Positions 43,654 to 53,036 of a DNA stretch of 64,000 nt are shown here, piece by piece. Source of the stretch: Burkholderiaceae bacterium (GTDB lineage: Bacteria > Pseudomonadota > Gammaproteobacteria > Burkholderiales > Burkholderiaceae); assembly GCA_018261955.1 (NCBI GenBank), contig JAGTRK010000001.1, positions 234,800 through 298,799 of the forward strand. The letters are read 5' to 3'. The notes under the pieces were generated by a model, which was given only the letters and a program-made list of their open reading frames with translations, was not told the origin of the DNA and made no database searches. A program made the position numbers and the translations under genes. Numbering within the stretch: the first letter of the stretch is position 1; the number at the start of each line of letters is the position of its first letter.

Positions 43654-45327
43654 ATGCCAGAGGTTATTCGTGTTAAATCACAGGGACGACAATTATTAAA
43701 AGACCCGTTTTTAAACAAAGGCACGGCATTCACCGCCGAAGAGCGACGTGCATTTGGCATTGAAGGACGCTTGCCGCCACGCATCGAAACACTTGAAGAG
43801 CAAATCGTTCGTATGTACGAGCAATACTCCGCGTGCAAAACCAATTTAGAAAAGTATGTGTTTTTGCGCGAGGTGCAAGACTACAATCGTATTCAATACT
43901 ACGCACTCGTCAAGCGCTATTTAGAAGAGATGCTACCCATCGTTTATACGCCAACTGTGGGCGAAGCGATTCAAGAGTTCTCACACATTTATCGTGAACC
44001 GCGCGGCTTGGTGGTCACTGAGTCCAACTACCGAGATTTGGATACGATTTTGTCCTCATACGCAGGCACGACCAAACTGGCGGTGGTCACGGATGCCGAA
44101 GGCATTTTGGGGATTGGCGACCAAGGTTTCGGCGGGATTGCGATTTGCATGGGTAAATTAACCTTATATTCTTTGGCGGCGGGCATACGCCCGATTGAAA
44201 CCTTGCCTGTGTTGCTCGATTTTGGCACGAACAATAAAAAACTCCTCGAAGATCCGTTCTACTTGGGCGTGCGCCAACCGCGCACACGTGGCGCGAAATA
44301 TTTCGAAATGATAGATGCCTTTGTCAGCGCATTTAAAAAACGTTTCCCAGAAGCGATGTTGCAGTGGGAAGACTTCAGTAAATCGACCGCATTTGATGTG
44401 CTCGCGCGTTACCGCGACAGTATCCCGAGTTTCAACGACGACATTCAAGGCACGGGCGCAATGGCATTGGGCGGTCTGATGGCGGCCACCGAACAAGGCA
44501 AAACCCTGACCGAGCAAGTATTCCTCGTCAGCGGCGCAGGCGCGGGTGGGATTGGCGTGGCATCGCAAATCATGTATGGCTTGATGCACTTGGGTTTAAC
44601 ACAAGAGCAAGCCAAGGAGCGCATTTACGTGCTCGACTCGCGCGGTTTGATTTTGAGCGACCGCGAAGGTTTAGAACCGTACAAAATGATATTCGCACAC
44701 GACCGTGAGAAATTGGTGGGGTGGAGTTATGCCAGCGAAAACCCCAACATGATGGATGTGGTGCGCAATGCCAAAGTCACCGCGCTGATGGGATTGTCGG
44801 GTCAAGGCGGCTCGTTCAACCAACGCATCATCGAAGCGGTGATGGAGAATACCCCTCGGCCGATTATTTTTGCTTTGTCCAACCCGACCGATTTGACCGA
44901 AATTTTACCGAAAGACGCGATTTGCTGGAGCGATGCCCGCGCGATTATTGCAACGGGCAGTCCATTTGATGCCGTGGAGTGGAAAGGCAAAACCCACCAC
45001 ATCGGTCAAGGCAACAACACCTTTGTCTTTCCTGGGATTGGTTGGGGTGTGATTGCCGCAGGCGCGAGCAGCATCAACCAAGAGATGATGACCGCTGCGG
45101 CGATTGCACTTTCAACCCAAGTGACCCCAGCGCGTTTGGAGCAAGGTGCGGTGTTCCCACCGATTAGCGATTTGGAAAAAGTCACCGATGTGGTGGCACG
45201 CGCTGTCGCTGAAGCTGCGTTCAGTTCAGGCGTGGCGACACACACCCGCGAAGTCATGGATGCGCAGTTGGCAAAACGCAATTGGGAGCCTGTGTATCCG
45301 ATTTTTGTGCCTGAGACCGACGAATAA
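43654..45327 (+). CDS. maeA: NAD-dependent malic enzyme (oxaloacetate-decarboxylating)
   Basis: 557 residues. Seen: YTPTVGEAIQEFSHIYREPRG, the metal/malate site FNDDIQGTGA, the dinucleotide motif VSGAGAGGIGVASQI and FALSNPTDLTEI. The length and start (LLKDPFLNKGTAFT) match the SfcA/MaeA NAD-type rather than the longer NADP/Pta-fused type. Converts malate to pyruvate and CO2. GGAG six bases before the ATG at 43654 sets the start. Monocistronic, ended by a terminator. Confidence 0.95.
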   Translation: MPEVIRVKSQGRQLLKDPFLNKGTAFTAEERRAFGIEGRLPPRIETLEEQIVRMYEQYSACKTNLEKYVFLREVQDYNRIQYYALVKRYLEEMLPIVYTPTVGEAIQEFSHIYREPRGLVVTESNYRDLDTILSSYAGTTKLAVVTDAEGILGIGDQGFGGIAICMGKLTLYSLAAGIRPIETLPVLLDFGTNNKKLLEDPFYLGVRQPRTRGAKYFEMIDAFVSAFKKRFPEAMLQWEDFSKSTAFDVLARYRDSIPSFNDDIQGTGAMALGGLMAATEQGKTLTEQVFLVSGAGAGGIGVASQIMYGLMHLGLTQEQAKERIYVLDSRGLILSDREGLEPYKMIFAHDREKLVGWSYASENPNMMDVVRNAKVTALMGLSGQGGSFNQRIIEAVMENTPRPIIFALSNPTDLTEILPKDAICWSDARAIIATGSPFDAVEWKGKTHHIGQGNNTFVFPGIGWGVIAAGASSINQEMMTAAAIALSTQVTPARLEQGAVFPPISDLEKVTDVVARAVAEAAFSSGVATHTREVMDAQLAKRNWEPVYPIFVPETDE

Positions 45328-45350
45328 AATATACGCTTAAATCACACATC

Positions 45351-45386
45351 AAAGCCATCCACACCAACCAGTGAATGGCTTTTTTA
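45351..45386. terminator. Bidirectional terminator between maeA and GNAT gene
   Basis: Stem AAAGCCAT / ATGGCTTT with a 16-base loop and TTTTTTATGG on the right, between convergent genes. Confidence 0.7.
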
Positions 45387-45842
45387 TGGCTTCAAGACAT
45401 GCAGATATTGGATGAATCCTTCATTGACCGCCAGTTCATTGTACAGTGACTGCCCAGTTACATTGGACTCATGCGTGAGCCAATGTACGGTGACACAACC
45501 TTTGCCCTTGGCAAATGCGTACACGGCTTCAATCAATGCCCGTCCAACCCCTTGCCGCCGTGCTTCGGGGGTGGTGAATAAATCACTGAGATAACAATGC
45601 GGTGCAACCGACCAAGTTGATAAATGAATCACCGTTTGCACCAAGCCAATCATTTTGCCATCAACATCAAACGCGCCGAGCGCATCGATTGGGTTGTCGG
45701 GGTCGTGAAAACTTGCCCAGTTGCGTGCGGTGACTTCATCCGAGACCGTTGACTCATAAAACGTCAAATAGCCATGCCACAGCGCGAGCCACTGTTGATA
45801 TTCATCGGGGGTATTTTGTAGGGGGCGTATGGTAAAACTCAT
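45384..45842 (-). CDS. GNAT family N-acetyltransferase
   Basis: 152 residues. The acetyl-CoA loop is visible as TTPEARRQGVGRALIEAVYAFAKGKG near residues 90-115, with LSDLFT before it and a conserved LYNELAVNEGF-like end. Substrate unknown. AAAGGATATT stands before the ATG, and the gap to the 2-hydroxyacid dehydrogenase upstream is 2 bp, so both are one transcript. Confidence 0.9.
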   Translation of the reverse strand: MSFTIRPLQNTPDEYQQWLALWHGYLTFYESTVSDEVTARNWASFHDPDNPIDALGAFDVDGKMIGLVQTVIHLSTWSVAPHCYLSDLFTTPEARRQGVGRALIEAVYAFAKGKGCVTVHWLTHESNVTGQSLYNELAVNEGFIQYLHVLKP

Positions 45843-45844
45843 GT

Positions 45845-46798
45845 TTAATATCCTTTGCTAAAATCAACCACGTGGGACAAAGCGTGTTGTGCGTTAAAGC
45901 GTTGGTAATTGTGCCAAAAAATTTTGAAAACATCCGCAGGAAAACTCGGCGCGGCGGTGTGCGAAGTCAGTGTTAAATTCGGCGCGTCCCAAAATACGTG
46001 CTCAGGCGGTAGTGGCTCGGTGCGATACACATCCAAAACCGCACCAGCGATTTGATGGGTGTGCAAAGCATGTACCAAGTCGTTTTCGACCACCGCTTGA
46101 CCACGACCAACATTGATAAGTATCGCTGTATTTTTCATCTGCTGCAAAAAATTTATGTCGATGATACTTTGCGTTGCTGGCGTATTCGGTAATGTATTGA
46201 CCACATAATCGGCGTGCGATAAAAGGGCAGGCAAATCACCCATCGTACCGACCGCGTCGCATTCAGGTATGTGGCGTATCTGACTGACCACCCCGAAAAC
46301 GCGCATGCCCAAACACCGCATGGTTTGTGCCACACCCGCACCGATGCTGCCGATACCGAGTATCAACATCGTTTTACCGCGCAGCGTGCCAACATGAGCG
46401 CCTGTGTGGTCATTGAACCACACACGATTTTTTTGTGCTTCGCGATGTGCGGACAATTGCCGCTCGTGCGCCAAAATATGCGCGAGCACATACTCGCTGA
46501 TGAGCGGTGCAAACACGCCACGAATATTGGTCAAAATGTAATCTCGGCGTGGGTGCGCCAACAATCGTTCTACACCCGCCCAAGTCGATTGTAGCCAGCG
46601 CAGATTCGGCAGTTGATCGAGTACCTCGATTGCCAAGGCAGGTTCAGCCAGTAGCCAATGCACACGTGCCAATGCATCGTTTGACAATTGCAGCGCTTCC
46701 GCGCTTGTGGACGCGTGATGGACTACGAAGTTGGTTTGTTGTGCGCGAGATAAATTCAAATAAGTTTGCGCATCTTTGGAAAGAATCAGTCCGTTCAT
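45845..46798 (-). CDS. D-2-hydroxyacid dehydrogenase
   Basis: 317 residues. Rossmann motif ILGIGSIGAGVAQTM near 147-161, catalytic R in NVGRGQAVVE, E in DVYRTEPLP, and H in TSHTAAPS. NAD(P)-dependent reduction of 2-oxo acids; similar to glyoxylate/hydroxypyruvate reductase A. The NAD-binding ELxxxR-type acid cannot be decided by eye. No clear ribosome site. Operon with the GNAT gene downstream. Confidence 0.88.
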   Translation of the reverse strand: MNGLILSKDAQTYLNLSRAQQTNFVVHHASTSAEALQLSNDALARVHWLLAEPALAIEVLDQLPNLRWLQSTWAGVERLLAHPRRDYILTNIRGVFAPLISEYVLAHILAHERQLSAHREAQKNRVWFNDHTGAHVGTLRGKTMLILGIGSIGAGVAQTMRCLGMRVFGVVSQIRHIPECDAVGTMGDLPALLSHADYVVNTLPNTPATQSIIDINFLQQMKNTAILINVGRGQAVVENDLVHALHTHQIAGAVLDVYRTEPLPPEHVFWDAPNLTLTSHTAAPSFPADVFKIFWHNYQRFNAQHALSHVVDFSKGY

Positions 46799-46884
46799 AT
46801 CGGTTCAATCAATCAAATTGGAAAGCAACTGAACAGTAGCACAAACACAACAAAGAGACACTTCTAAAATTACAAAAGCGCATG

Positions 46885-46909
46885 CCCATATCATAATTAT
46901 GGGTATAAT
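46885..46909 (+). promoter_or_regulatory. Promoter of the copper locus with overlapping dyad
   Basis: CCCATA (46885-46890) and TATGGG (46898-46903) form a 6-bp inverted repeat with a 7-base spacer; within it CATAATTATG is itself palindromic. A perfect -10 TATAAT (46904-46909) abuts it, 35 bp before the first gene. The arrangement suits a repressor or copper-responsive activator; the -35 is weak. Confidence 0.5.
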
Positions 46910-46944
46910 GTGGACATCATTTCAGTTCAGACAGAAATAATTGC

Positions 46945-47367
46945 ATGACCAGTCGCCTGTACCAGTATCTCGAACAATTGCGTCACAAACAAATCCGCTG
47001 GGGTCGTTTGTGGTTGGTTGTATTGGTGTGCGTGATTTCGATTCAAGCGACACAAGGGTACACCTTGTCCAATAGCAGCGCCCATTTTGTCCAAGTCTGT
47101 ACCGAAAAGGGCTTGCAAGACATTGCGGTACAAACCGATGACAATGGTGACTGGGTGATGTTACACCACGATGACATTTGTCAGGCATGTGCCACTGTGG
47201 TTTTGGGTGCGCCGCCCGTGGTGGCGACGCTTGAGCGCACTGCTCCGGTCAAATTCATAACAGCCGTTACTCAACAAACGGTACAACTCCCCACAGCATC
47301 CGATTGGTCGCCCGCGCGACCGCAACCCCCTCCTGTTGTTTCTCCCCAAAGCGATTTATTTGCTTAA
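46945..47367 (+). CDS. DUF2946-like protein, first gene of copper locus
   Basis: 140 residues. Membrane helix at about 22-37, then an extracytoplasmic part with VQVCTEKGLQDI and the CxxC motif DICQACATV near residue 75, and a Pro-rich tail. The pattern fits DUF2946, commonly found upstream of copper TonB receptors and PCu(A)C genes. The Cys and His residues (HHDDICQAC) could bind copper; function is not proven. The ATG has no strong ribosome site. A paralog with the same Cys spacing lies at 25693-26127. Confidence 0.7.
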   Translation: MTSRLYQYLEQLRHKQIRWGRLWLVVLVCVISIQATQGYTLSNSSAHFVQVCTEKGLQDIAVQTDDNGDWVMLHHDDICQACATVVLGAPPVVATLERTAPVKFITAVTQQTVQLPTASDWSPARPQPPPVVSPQSDLFA

Positions 47368-47569
47368 ACTCGCTTAAATCAATCGAATCATTATTGTGCG
47401 CATGAACACTTGCGTGTGACCGTGTCCTGTGTCTGTATAAAGGTCTGTCACAACGTGCGCGAACGCATTTATAGAGCATCATTGGCACATGACAGAACGC
47501 TTGGCGCATCCGCGCTTGCGTGTCTTGTCACACGAGCCACAAACAAAACAACGAAACACGGAGAAACAC

Positions 47570-49810
47570 ATGAAATCTGCTGTCAAGCAAAACTCAAGCT
47601 ACCAACCCACTTGGGCATTGCGCCCGATTGTTGTCATTACACTCAGCGTATTTGCGAGCTTGAGTTATGGCGCAGAGCCTGTGGGTGAAGCCACCTTAGG
47701 TTCTGTTGAGGTTACTGCGAAAAAAAATGCGCCCTCACCATCAACCGAACAATTGAAAACAAATGACATCGCCGCACAAAAACCAGCCACCAGCGACACC
47801 GCAAGCTTGCTCAAAAACGCCGCTGGCGTGCAACTAAACGGCGCAGGTGGTGTATCGAGTCTGCCATCGATTCGTGGTTTGGCGGATGACCGTTTGCGCA
47901 TTAAGGTCAATGGCATTGATTATATTTCTGCCTGCGCCAACCACATGAATCCAGCACTTTCATACATTGACCCAACCCAAGTGGGCAGTGTAAAAATTTA
48001 CTCTGGTGCAACACCTGTGGGCGTGGGGGGCGACAGCATCGGCGGTGCGATTGTGGTCAATGGCAAAGAACCGCAATTTGCTCAAGCAGGCCAAGTATTG
48101 CGCGCAGGCGAAATCGGTGGTTTCTATCGCTCCAATGGCAATGGCATCGGCGGTAACCTATCGGCCACTTTAGCAACAGATAAATTGAGTTTAAATTTCA
48201 ACAGTTCAACCGCTCAATCAGACAATTACAAATCAGCAAAAACCTTTAAACCAGACACCATGGCAACAGGCACTACGATAGGCAACCATCTGATTGCGGG
48301 CGACGAAGTGGCTTCTTCTGCATATAACACGCAAAACCATGAATTATCCGCCGCATACAAATCAGGCAATCACATCGTAGATGCCAAATTTGGCTATCAA
48401 CACATACTGTCACAGGGTTTCCCAAATCAACACATGGATATGACAGGCAATGACTCGACCAGTATCAACGTTGGCTATAAAGGCGCATACGACTGGGGTA
48501 ATTTATCGGCGCGTTATTACAACGAACACACGCGCCACGAGATGAATTTTGCCGAGGACAAACTGTTTTGGTATGGTCCCATAGGTATGGTTCCTGGTAT
48601 GCCAATGGACACCGCGGGTCGCAACATCGGCGCGTCACTCAAGGGTGACATTGCATTATCCGACAACCATTTGCTCAAAATCGGTACAGAGTATCAACGC
48701 TATCGCCTCAGCGATTGGTGGAGTCCATCTGGCGGTGGTATGTGGCCGAATACTTTTGTCAACATCAACAACGGTCAACGTGACCGTTTGGGATTGTTTG
48801 GCGACTTGGAATCCAATTGGTCAGAAAAATGGGCAACACAAGTCGGGGTGCGGTTTGAGCGGGTCAAAACCGACACTGGGACGGTGCAAGGCTACAACAC
48901 AACGATGGCTAATTATTTAGCAGAATCAAAAGCCTTTAATGCACGTGACCGTAAACGCACCGACAACAACATTGATATTAACCTATCCGCACGTTACTCA
49001 CCCAACGACAGCCAAACCTTTGAAGGCGCATTTACACGTAAAACCCGCTCGCCGAATTTGTACGAACGCTACACATGGTCAACTGGTGGCATGGCGATGG
49101 CAATGAACAACTGGGTCAACGATGGCAATGGCTACGTTGGCAACATGGATCTCAAACCCGAAGTGGCACACACCTTGAGCTTCACTGCCAACTTAAACAA
49201 AGCCAAATGGGGTGTGAAGTTCTCACCCTATTACACGGAAGTCACCGACTACATTGACGCCGCTTGTGCACCAGGTAAAACCTGCAAAGCAGGTCAATTT
49301 AACCCGCTTACCTTGGTCAATCAAAATGCACGCTTATACGGTGCAGATTTATCTGCTTACGCGTCACTGGGTTCGATTGACGGCGTGGGTGCATTTAAAG
49401 CCCAAGCGGCGATAGGCTACATCAAAGGCACCAACAAAACCACGGGTGACAACCTCTACAACATCATGCCGCTCAATGGTAAATTGTCCTTGACGCACAC
49501 GTTGGGCAAATGGAGCAATACGATTGAAACCGAACTGGTCAAATCAAAAAACAGCGTATCGCAAGCACGTTACGAAATCAAAACCGCAGGCTATGGGTTG
49601 CTCAACTTGCGCAGCAGTTACGAGTGGAAAAATCTACGCCTTGATGTTGGTGTCGAAAACGTGTTGAACAAACAATACGCCTTGCCATTGGGTGGTGCGT
49701 ACATTGGTCAAGGTCGGACCATGTCGCTCAATGGCGCAGGTGCGCCGTATGGCATACAAGTTGCGGGTGCAGGTCGTTCATTCTACGCAGGTTTGAATGC
49801 GAAGTTCTAA
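47570..49810 (+). CDS. TonB-dependent copper receptor, OprC-like (copy 1)
   Basis: 746-residue outer-membrane barrel. Signal peptide to about residue 35, then a plug domain with TonB-box-like LGSVEVTAK, SDTASLLKNAAGVQLNGAGG and PSIRGLADDRLRIKVNG. A CxxxM motif (C122, M126 in SACANHM) corresponds to the Cu-binding C143/M147 of Pseudomonas OprC. The H288-M-D-M291 loop is a candidate for the second half of that site. The C-terminus ends in aromatic FYAGLNAKF, a barrel signal. CGGAG fixes the ATG at 47570. First of two tandem receptors. Confidence 0.9.
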   Translation: MKSAVKQNSSYQPTWALRPIVVITLSVFASLSYGAEPVGEATLGSVEVTAKKNAPSPSTEQLKTNDIAAQKPATSDTASLLKNAAGVQLNGAGGVSSLPSIRGLADDRLRIKVNGIDYISACANHMNPALSYIDPTQVGSVKIYSGATPVGVGGDSIGGAIVVNGKEPQFAQAGQVLRAGEIGGFYRSNGNGIGGNLSATLATDKLSLNFNSSTAQSDNYKSAKTFKPDTMATGTTIGNHLIAGDEVASSAYNTQNHELSAAYKSGNHIVDAKFGYQHILSQGFPNQHMDMTGNDSTSINVGYKGAYDWGNLSARYYNEHTRHEMNFAEDKLFWYGPIGMVPGMPMDTAGRNIGASLKGDIALSDNHLLKIGTEYQRYRLSDWWSPSGGGMWPNTFVNINNGQRDRLGLFGDLESNWSEKWATQVGVRFERVKTDTGTVQGYNTTMANYLAESKAFNARDRKRTDNNIDINLSARYSPNDSQTFEGAFTRKTRSPNLYERYTWSTGGMAMAMNNWVNDGNGYVGNMDLKPEVAHTLSFTANLNKAKWGVKFSPYYTEVTDYIDAACAPGKTCKAGQFNPLTLVNQNARLYGADLSAYASLGSIDGVGAFKAQAAIGYIKGTNKTTGDNLYNIMPLNGKLSLTHTLGKWSNTIETELVKSKNSVSQARYEIKTAGYGLLNLRSSYEWKNLRLDVGVENVLNKQYALPLGGAYIGQGRTMSLNGAGAPYGIQVAGAGRSFYAGLNAKF

Positions 49811-49877
49811 AACACATGGGTGACACGAAGCGCGGCTTTGTGTCACCGTCAATGACTCTATTTTTTTCTAAGACATC

Positions 49878-52256
49878 ATGAATACACAACACACCTTTAA
49901 TAAAAAACACCACGCAGAATCATCCAGTTCAAACAAATTGATTCTCACTCCAGTTGCACTCATTATTTTGGGACTGTTTTCAAACTTAAGTTTTGCTCAA
50001 GAAGCGACATTAGACCCCATTGATGTCACTGCGCAATCAACCAAACCCTTATCAAAAGCCAGCGACACGGTCAAAACGGACGAAATCGCCAAACAAAAAG
50101 CAGCCACCAGCGACACCGCGCAACTGCTGAAAAACATTTCGGGTGTGAGTTTGTATGGCGCTGGCGGCGTATCAAGCTTGCCTGTGATTCGTGGTTTGGC
50201 CGATGACCGCTTGCGCATCAAAGTCAATGGTGCGGATTACATCGCTTCATGCCCCAACCACATGAACTCACCGTTATCGTATATTGACCCAACCCACGTT
50301 AAAAAGATTGATGTCTACACCAGCATTACCCCTGCCAGTGTTGGCGGCGACAGTTTGGGTGGCTCAATCGTTGTGGAATCTGCCAAACCGCAGTTTGCAG
50401 ACAAAGCGGGTGAAACCATCCAATCAGGCGAATTAGGGACTTTCTACCGTTCCAACGGCAATGGTTTTGGTGGCAATGCGTCAGCGAGTTTCGCGACTGA
50501 CACACTGAGTTTGAAATACAGCGGTTCGTATGCCAAGTCAGATAACTACCACTCAGCCGAAGACTTCAAACTCGGCAAATCCAATGCAACTGTTCCGAAC
50601 ACCATTGTGGATATGTATGGCTCGCGCACATTGGCAGGTGACGAAGTGGGTGAGTCACGCTATGAAACCACCAACCATGCTTTGGATGTGGCGTATCGCA
50701 AAAACAACCATCTGTTGGATTTCAAAGTCGGCTTTCAGCACATCCCCAATGAAGGTTACCCCAATCAACGCATGGACATGACCGACAACAAAAGTTTGCA
50801 ATTGAATTTGGGCTACAAAGGCAATTACGACTGGGGTGACTTGGACGCACGCATTTATCGCGAACATACCCGTCATAAAATGGATTTTGATATAGACAAA
50901 GTCTATTATTACGGTTTGCCACCCGCAGTGTCTGCCCCAGGAATGCCAATGGAAACTGAAGGCACGACTTTGGGCGGCATGGTCAAAGGCAATATCGCGC
51001 TGTCCGAAAACAGCACGCTCAAAGCAGGTTTAGAGTTTCAATCCTATCGCTTGGATGACTGGTGGCCACCTTCTCCAGCAAACGAGCCACGTTGTTTAAC
51101 CGCCATGTGTGGCATGGCTCCCAACACCTTTTGGAACATCAACAATGGCAAAAGAGATCGCTATGGTATTTTTGCCGATTGGGACAAAAAATGGAATGGT
51201 AGTTGGCAATCACTGATGGGGGCGCGGGTTGAACAAGTCAACACCGATGCGGGCGCAGTACAAGGTTATAACGCCAAAATGGCAGGCTACTTTGCATCTG
51301 CGGCTGAGTTCAACGCCAAAGACCGCAAAAAATCCGACACCAATATCGATATCAATGCACTGGCACGCTACACGCCCAATGCCAACAGCACCTTTGAGTT
51401 TGGAGTTGCACGTAAAACCCGTTCACCGAATTTATACGAACGCTATTCATGGTCTAAGCACTCCATGGCATTGGAAATGAACAATTTTTTAGGTGATGGC
51501 AATGGTTACGTGGGCAATGTTGATTTGAAACCCGAAAAGGCGCACACCTTGGCGGCATCCTATGGATGGAAAAATGCCGATGGCTCCACCCAGTTCAAAA
51601 TCGCGCCATTTTATACGCATGTCGAAGACTACATTGATGTCAAACGCTGCCAAGAAAGTGGCGCGATGATGCAGTCCCTGTGCAGTGGTACGGCAAAAGC
51701 CAATAGCACCGCAACAAATAAATTTGTCCATCTTGAATTTGTCAATCAAACCGCGCATTTGTACGGGATTGACCTGTCAGCGAGAACCTCTTTGTACAAA
51801 AATGCTCGTTGGGGTAACTTCGATGGCACATTGGGTTTGAACTATGTCCGTGGTAAAAACGCCGATACCCATGACAACCTCTATAACATCATGCCTTTGA
51901 ACACCACATTGACCCTGTCGCATCAACTCAAAGGTTGGAACAGCAGCATCGAGTGGCAACTGGTCAAAGGCAAAAAAGACACTTCAGCAGTACGCCAAGA
52001 AATCAAAACAGCAGGCTATGGTTTGTTGAACTTGCGTACGGGTTATACATGGAAAAACGTGACCTTAAACCTCGGTGTGGAAAATCTGCTGAACAAACAA
52101 TACAGCCTTCCCTTGGGTGGCGCGTATGTTGGGCAAGGTTACACCATGTCGTTCAACGCCGAAAACGGTGGTGGCATGGCAGGCACCAGTATGTATGGCA
52201 TCGCTGTACCAGGCGCAGGGCGTTCGTTCTATGCGGGGTTGAATGTGAAATTTTAA
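49878..52256 (+). CDS. TonB-dependent copper receptor, OprC-like (copy 2)
   Basis: 792 residues. Signal peptide to about residue 40 (LSFAQEA), then a plug nearly parallel to copy 1: SDTAQLLKNISGVSLYGAGG, PVIRGLADDRLRIKVNG. CxxxM motif at C125/M129 (ASCPNHM); in the loop corresponding to H288-M-D-M of copy 1, it has R298-M-D-M301. Extra loops with Cys (EPRCLTAMCGM, KRCQESGAMMQSLC) are absent in copy 1, so ligand handling may differ. Ends FYAGLNVKF. Starts 67 bp after copy 1, no obvious promoter between; overall similarity by eye suggests a tandem duplication with later divergence. Confidence 0.9.
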   Translation: MNTQHTFNKKHHAESSSSNKLILTPVALIILGLFSNLSFAQEATLDPIDVTAQSTKPLSKASDTVKTDEIAKQKAATSDTAQLLKNISGVSLYGAGGVSSLPVIRGLADDRLRIKVNGADYIASCPNHMNSPLSYIDPTHVKKIDVYTSITPASVGGDSLGGSIVVESAKPQFADKAGETIQSGELGTFYRSNGNGFGGNASASFATDTLSLKYSGSYAKSDNYHSAEDFKLGKSNATVPNTIVDMYGSRTLAGDEVGESRYETTNHALDVAYRKNNHLLDFKVGFQHIPNEGYPNQRMDMTDNKSLQLNLGYKGNYDWGDLDARIYREHTRHKMDFDIDKVYYYGLPPAVSAPGMPMETEGTTLGGMVKGNIALSENSTLKAGLEFQSYRLDDWWPPSPANEPRCLTAMCGMAPNTFWNINNGKRDRYGIFADWDKKWNGSWQSLMGARVEQVNTDAGAVQGYNAKMAGYFASAAEFNAKDRKKSDTNIDINALARYTPNANSTFEFGVARKTRSPNLYERYSWSKHSMALEMNNFLGDGNGYVGNVDLKPEKAHTLAASYGWKNADGSTQFKIAPFYTHVEDYIDVKRCQESGAMMQSLCSGTAKANSTATNKFVHLEFVNQTAHLYGIDLSARTSLYKNARWGNFDGTLGLNYVRGKNADTHDNLYNIMPLNTTLTLSHQLKGWNSSIEWQLVKGKKDTSAVRQEIKTAGYGLLNLRTGYTWKNVTLNLGVENLLNKQYSLPLGGAYVGQGYTMSFNAENGGGMAGTSMYGIAVPGAGRSFYAGLNVKF

Positions 52257-52320
52257 GTGGTAATGACGTAGCAAACACGCGATGTGTTTGCTACGTTAAA
52301 CACCCAATAGGACACAGTTA

Positions 52321-53016
52321 ATGATTTCATTTAACCGACAAATTAAAATTTGGCTATTGATCGCCTTCGTTCACGTGGGCGTGATTTATGCATTTTCGCG
52401 TGCGGGTGCGATTGAACTGGTACGTACCATTGTCACGGCCACTGTGGTGACCTCCGAAGTACCAGCATCTGACGATGGTGTACAAATGCCAAGTGCGACT
52501 GACAATGCCATTGACACCCAGACCACGGTGGCACAAAAAACACTTTTGCACACATCCCGCCAAACGAACGATAAAAACAACACAGCAGTTCAGCCGTTCA
52601 GCGACGATGGATTGCGTGGTGCACGGACAAATGCTACTGCAACCCAAATGGCAAACGCGCTTGCCTTGACCCAATCATTGAACAACTCTGCCAACGAACA
52701 AATCCATGACAATGCACAAGCCATATTCACCGCGCCCACCCACATCGGCGGACACTTACACAACCCCAAACCACCGTACCCAGTTTTATCAAAGGATGCG
52801 GGTGAACAAGGTGTGGTCACACTCAGTGTTATGGTCGAAGCCAATGGTCAACCCTCATCCGTGGATGTGGTCAAAAGCAGCGGTTACAGTCGTTTAGACC
52901 GTTCGGCACGAGACACGGTGTTGAACCAATATCGTTTCACCCCAGCAACTCAAGGCGGTCAAGCGATACGCTATCGCTACCGTTTTGATATTCGTTTTAA
53001 TTTACAAAAAACTTAA
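52321..53016 (+). CDS. TonB-like energy transducer
   Basis: 231 residues. N-terminal membrane helix (about residues 10-27), a spacer that is unusually Pro-poor for TonB (rich in Asn, Thr, Ala), and a C-terminal TonB domain: NPKPPYPVLSKDAGEQGVVTLSVMV, GQPSSVDVVKSSGYSRLD and VLNQYRFTPA. Likely dedicated to the two receptors upstream. No ExbB/ExbD genes are in the window, so it must share them. 20 bp before the pcuC-like gene. Confidence 0.9.
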   Translation: MISFNRQIKIWLLIAFVHVGVIYAFSRAGAIELVRTIVTATVVTSEVPASDDGVQMPSATDNAIDTQTTVAQKTLLHTSRQTNDKNNTAVQPFSDDGLRGARTNATATQMANALALTQSLNNSANEQIHDNAQAIFTAPTHIGGHLHNPKPPYPVLSKDAGEQGVVTLSVMVEANGQPSSVDVVKSSGYSRLDRSARDTVLNQYRFTPATQGGQAIRYRYRFDIRFNLQKT

Positions 53017-53036
53017 ATTATTCAAAAGGAACACAC

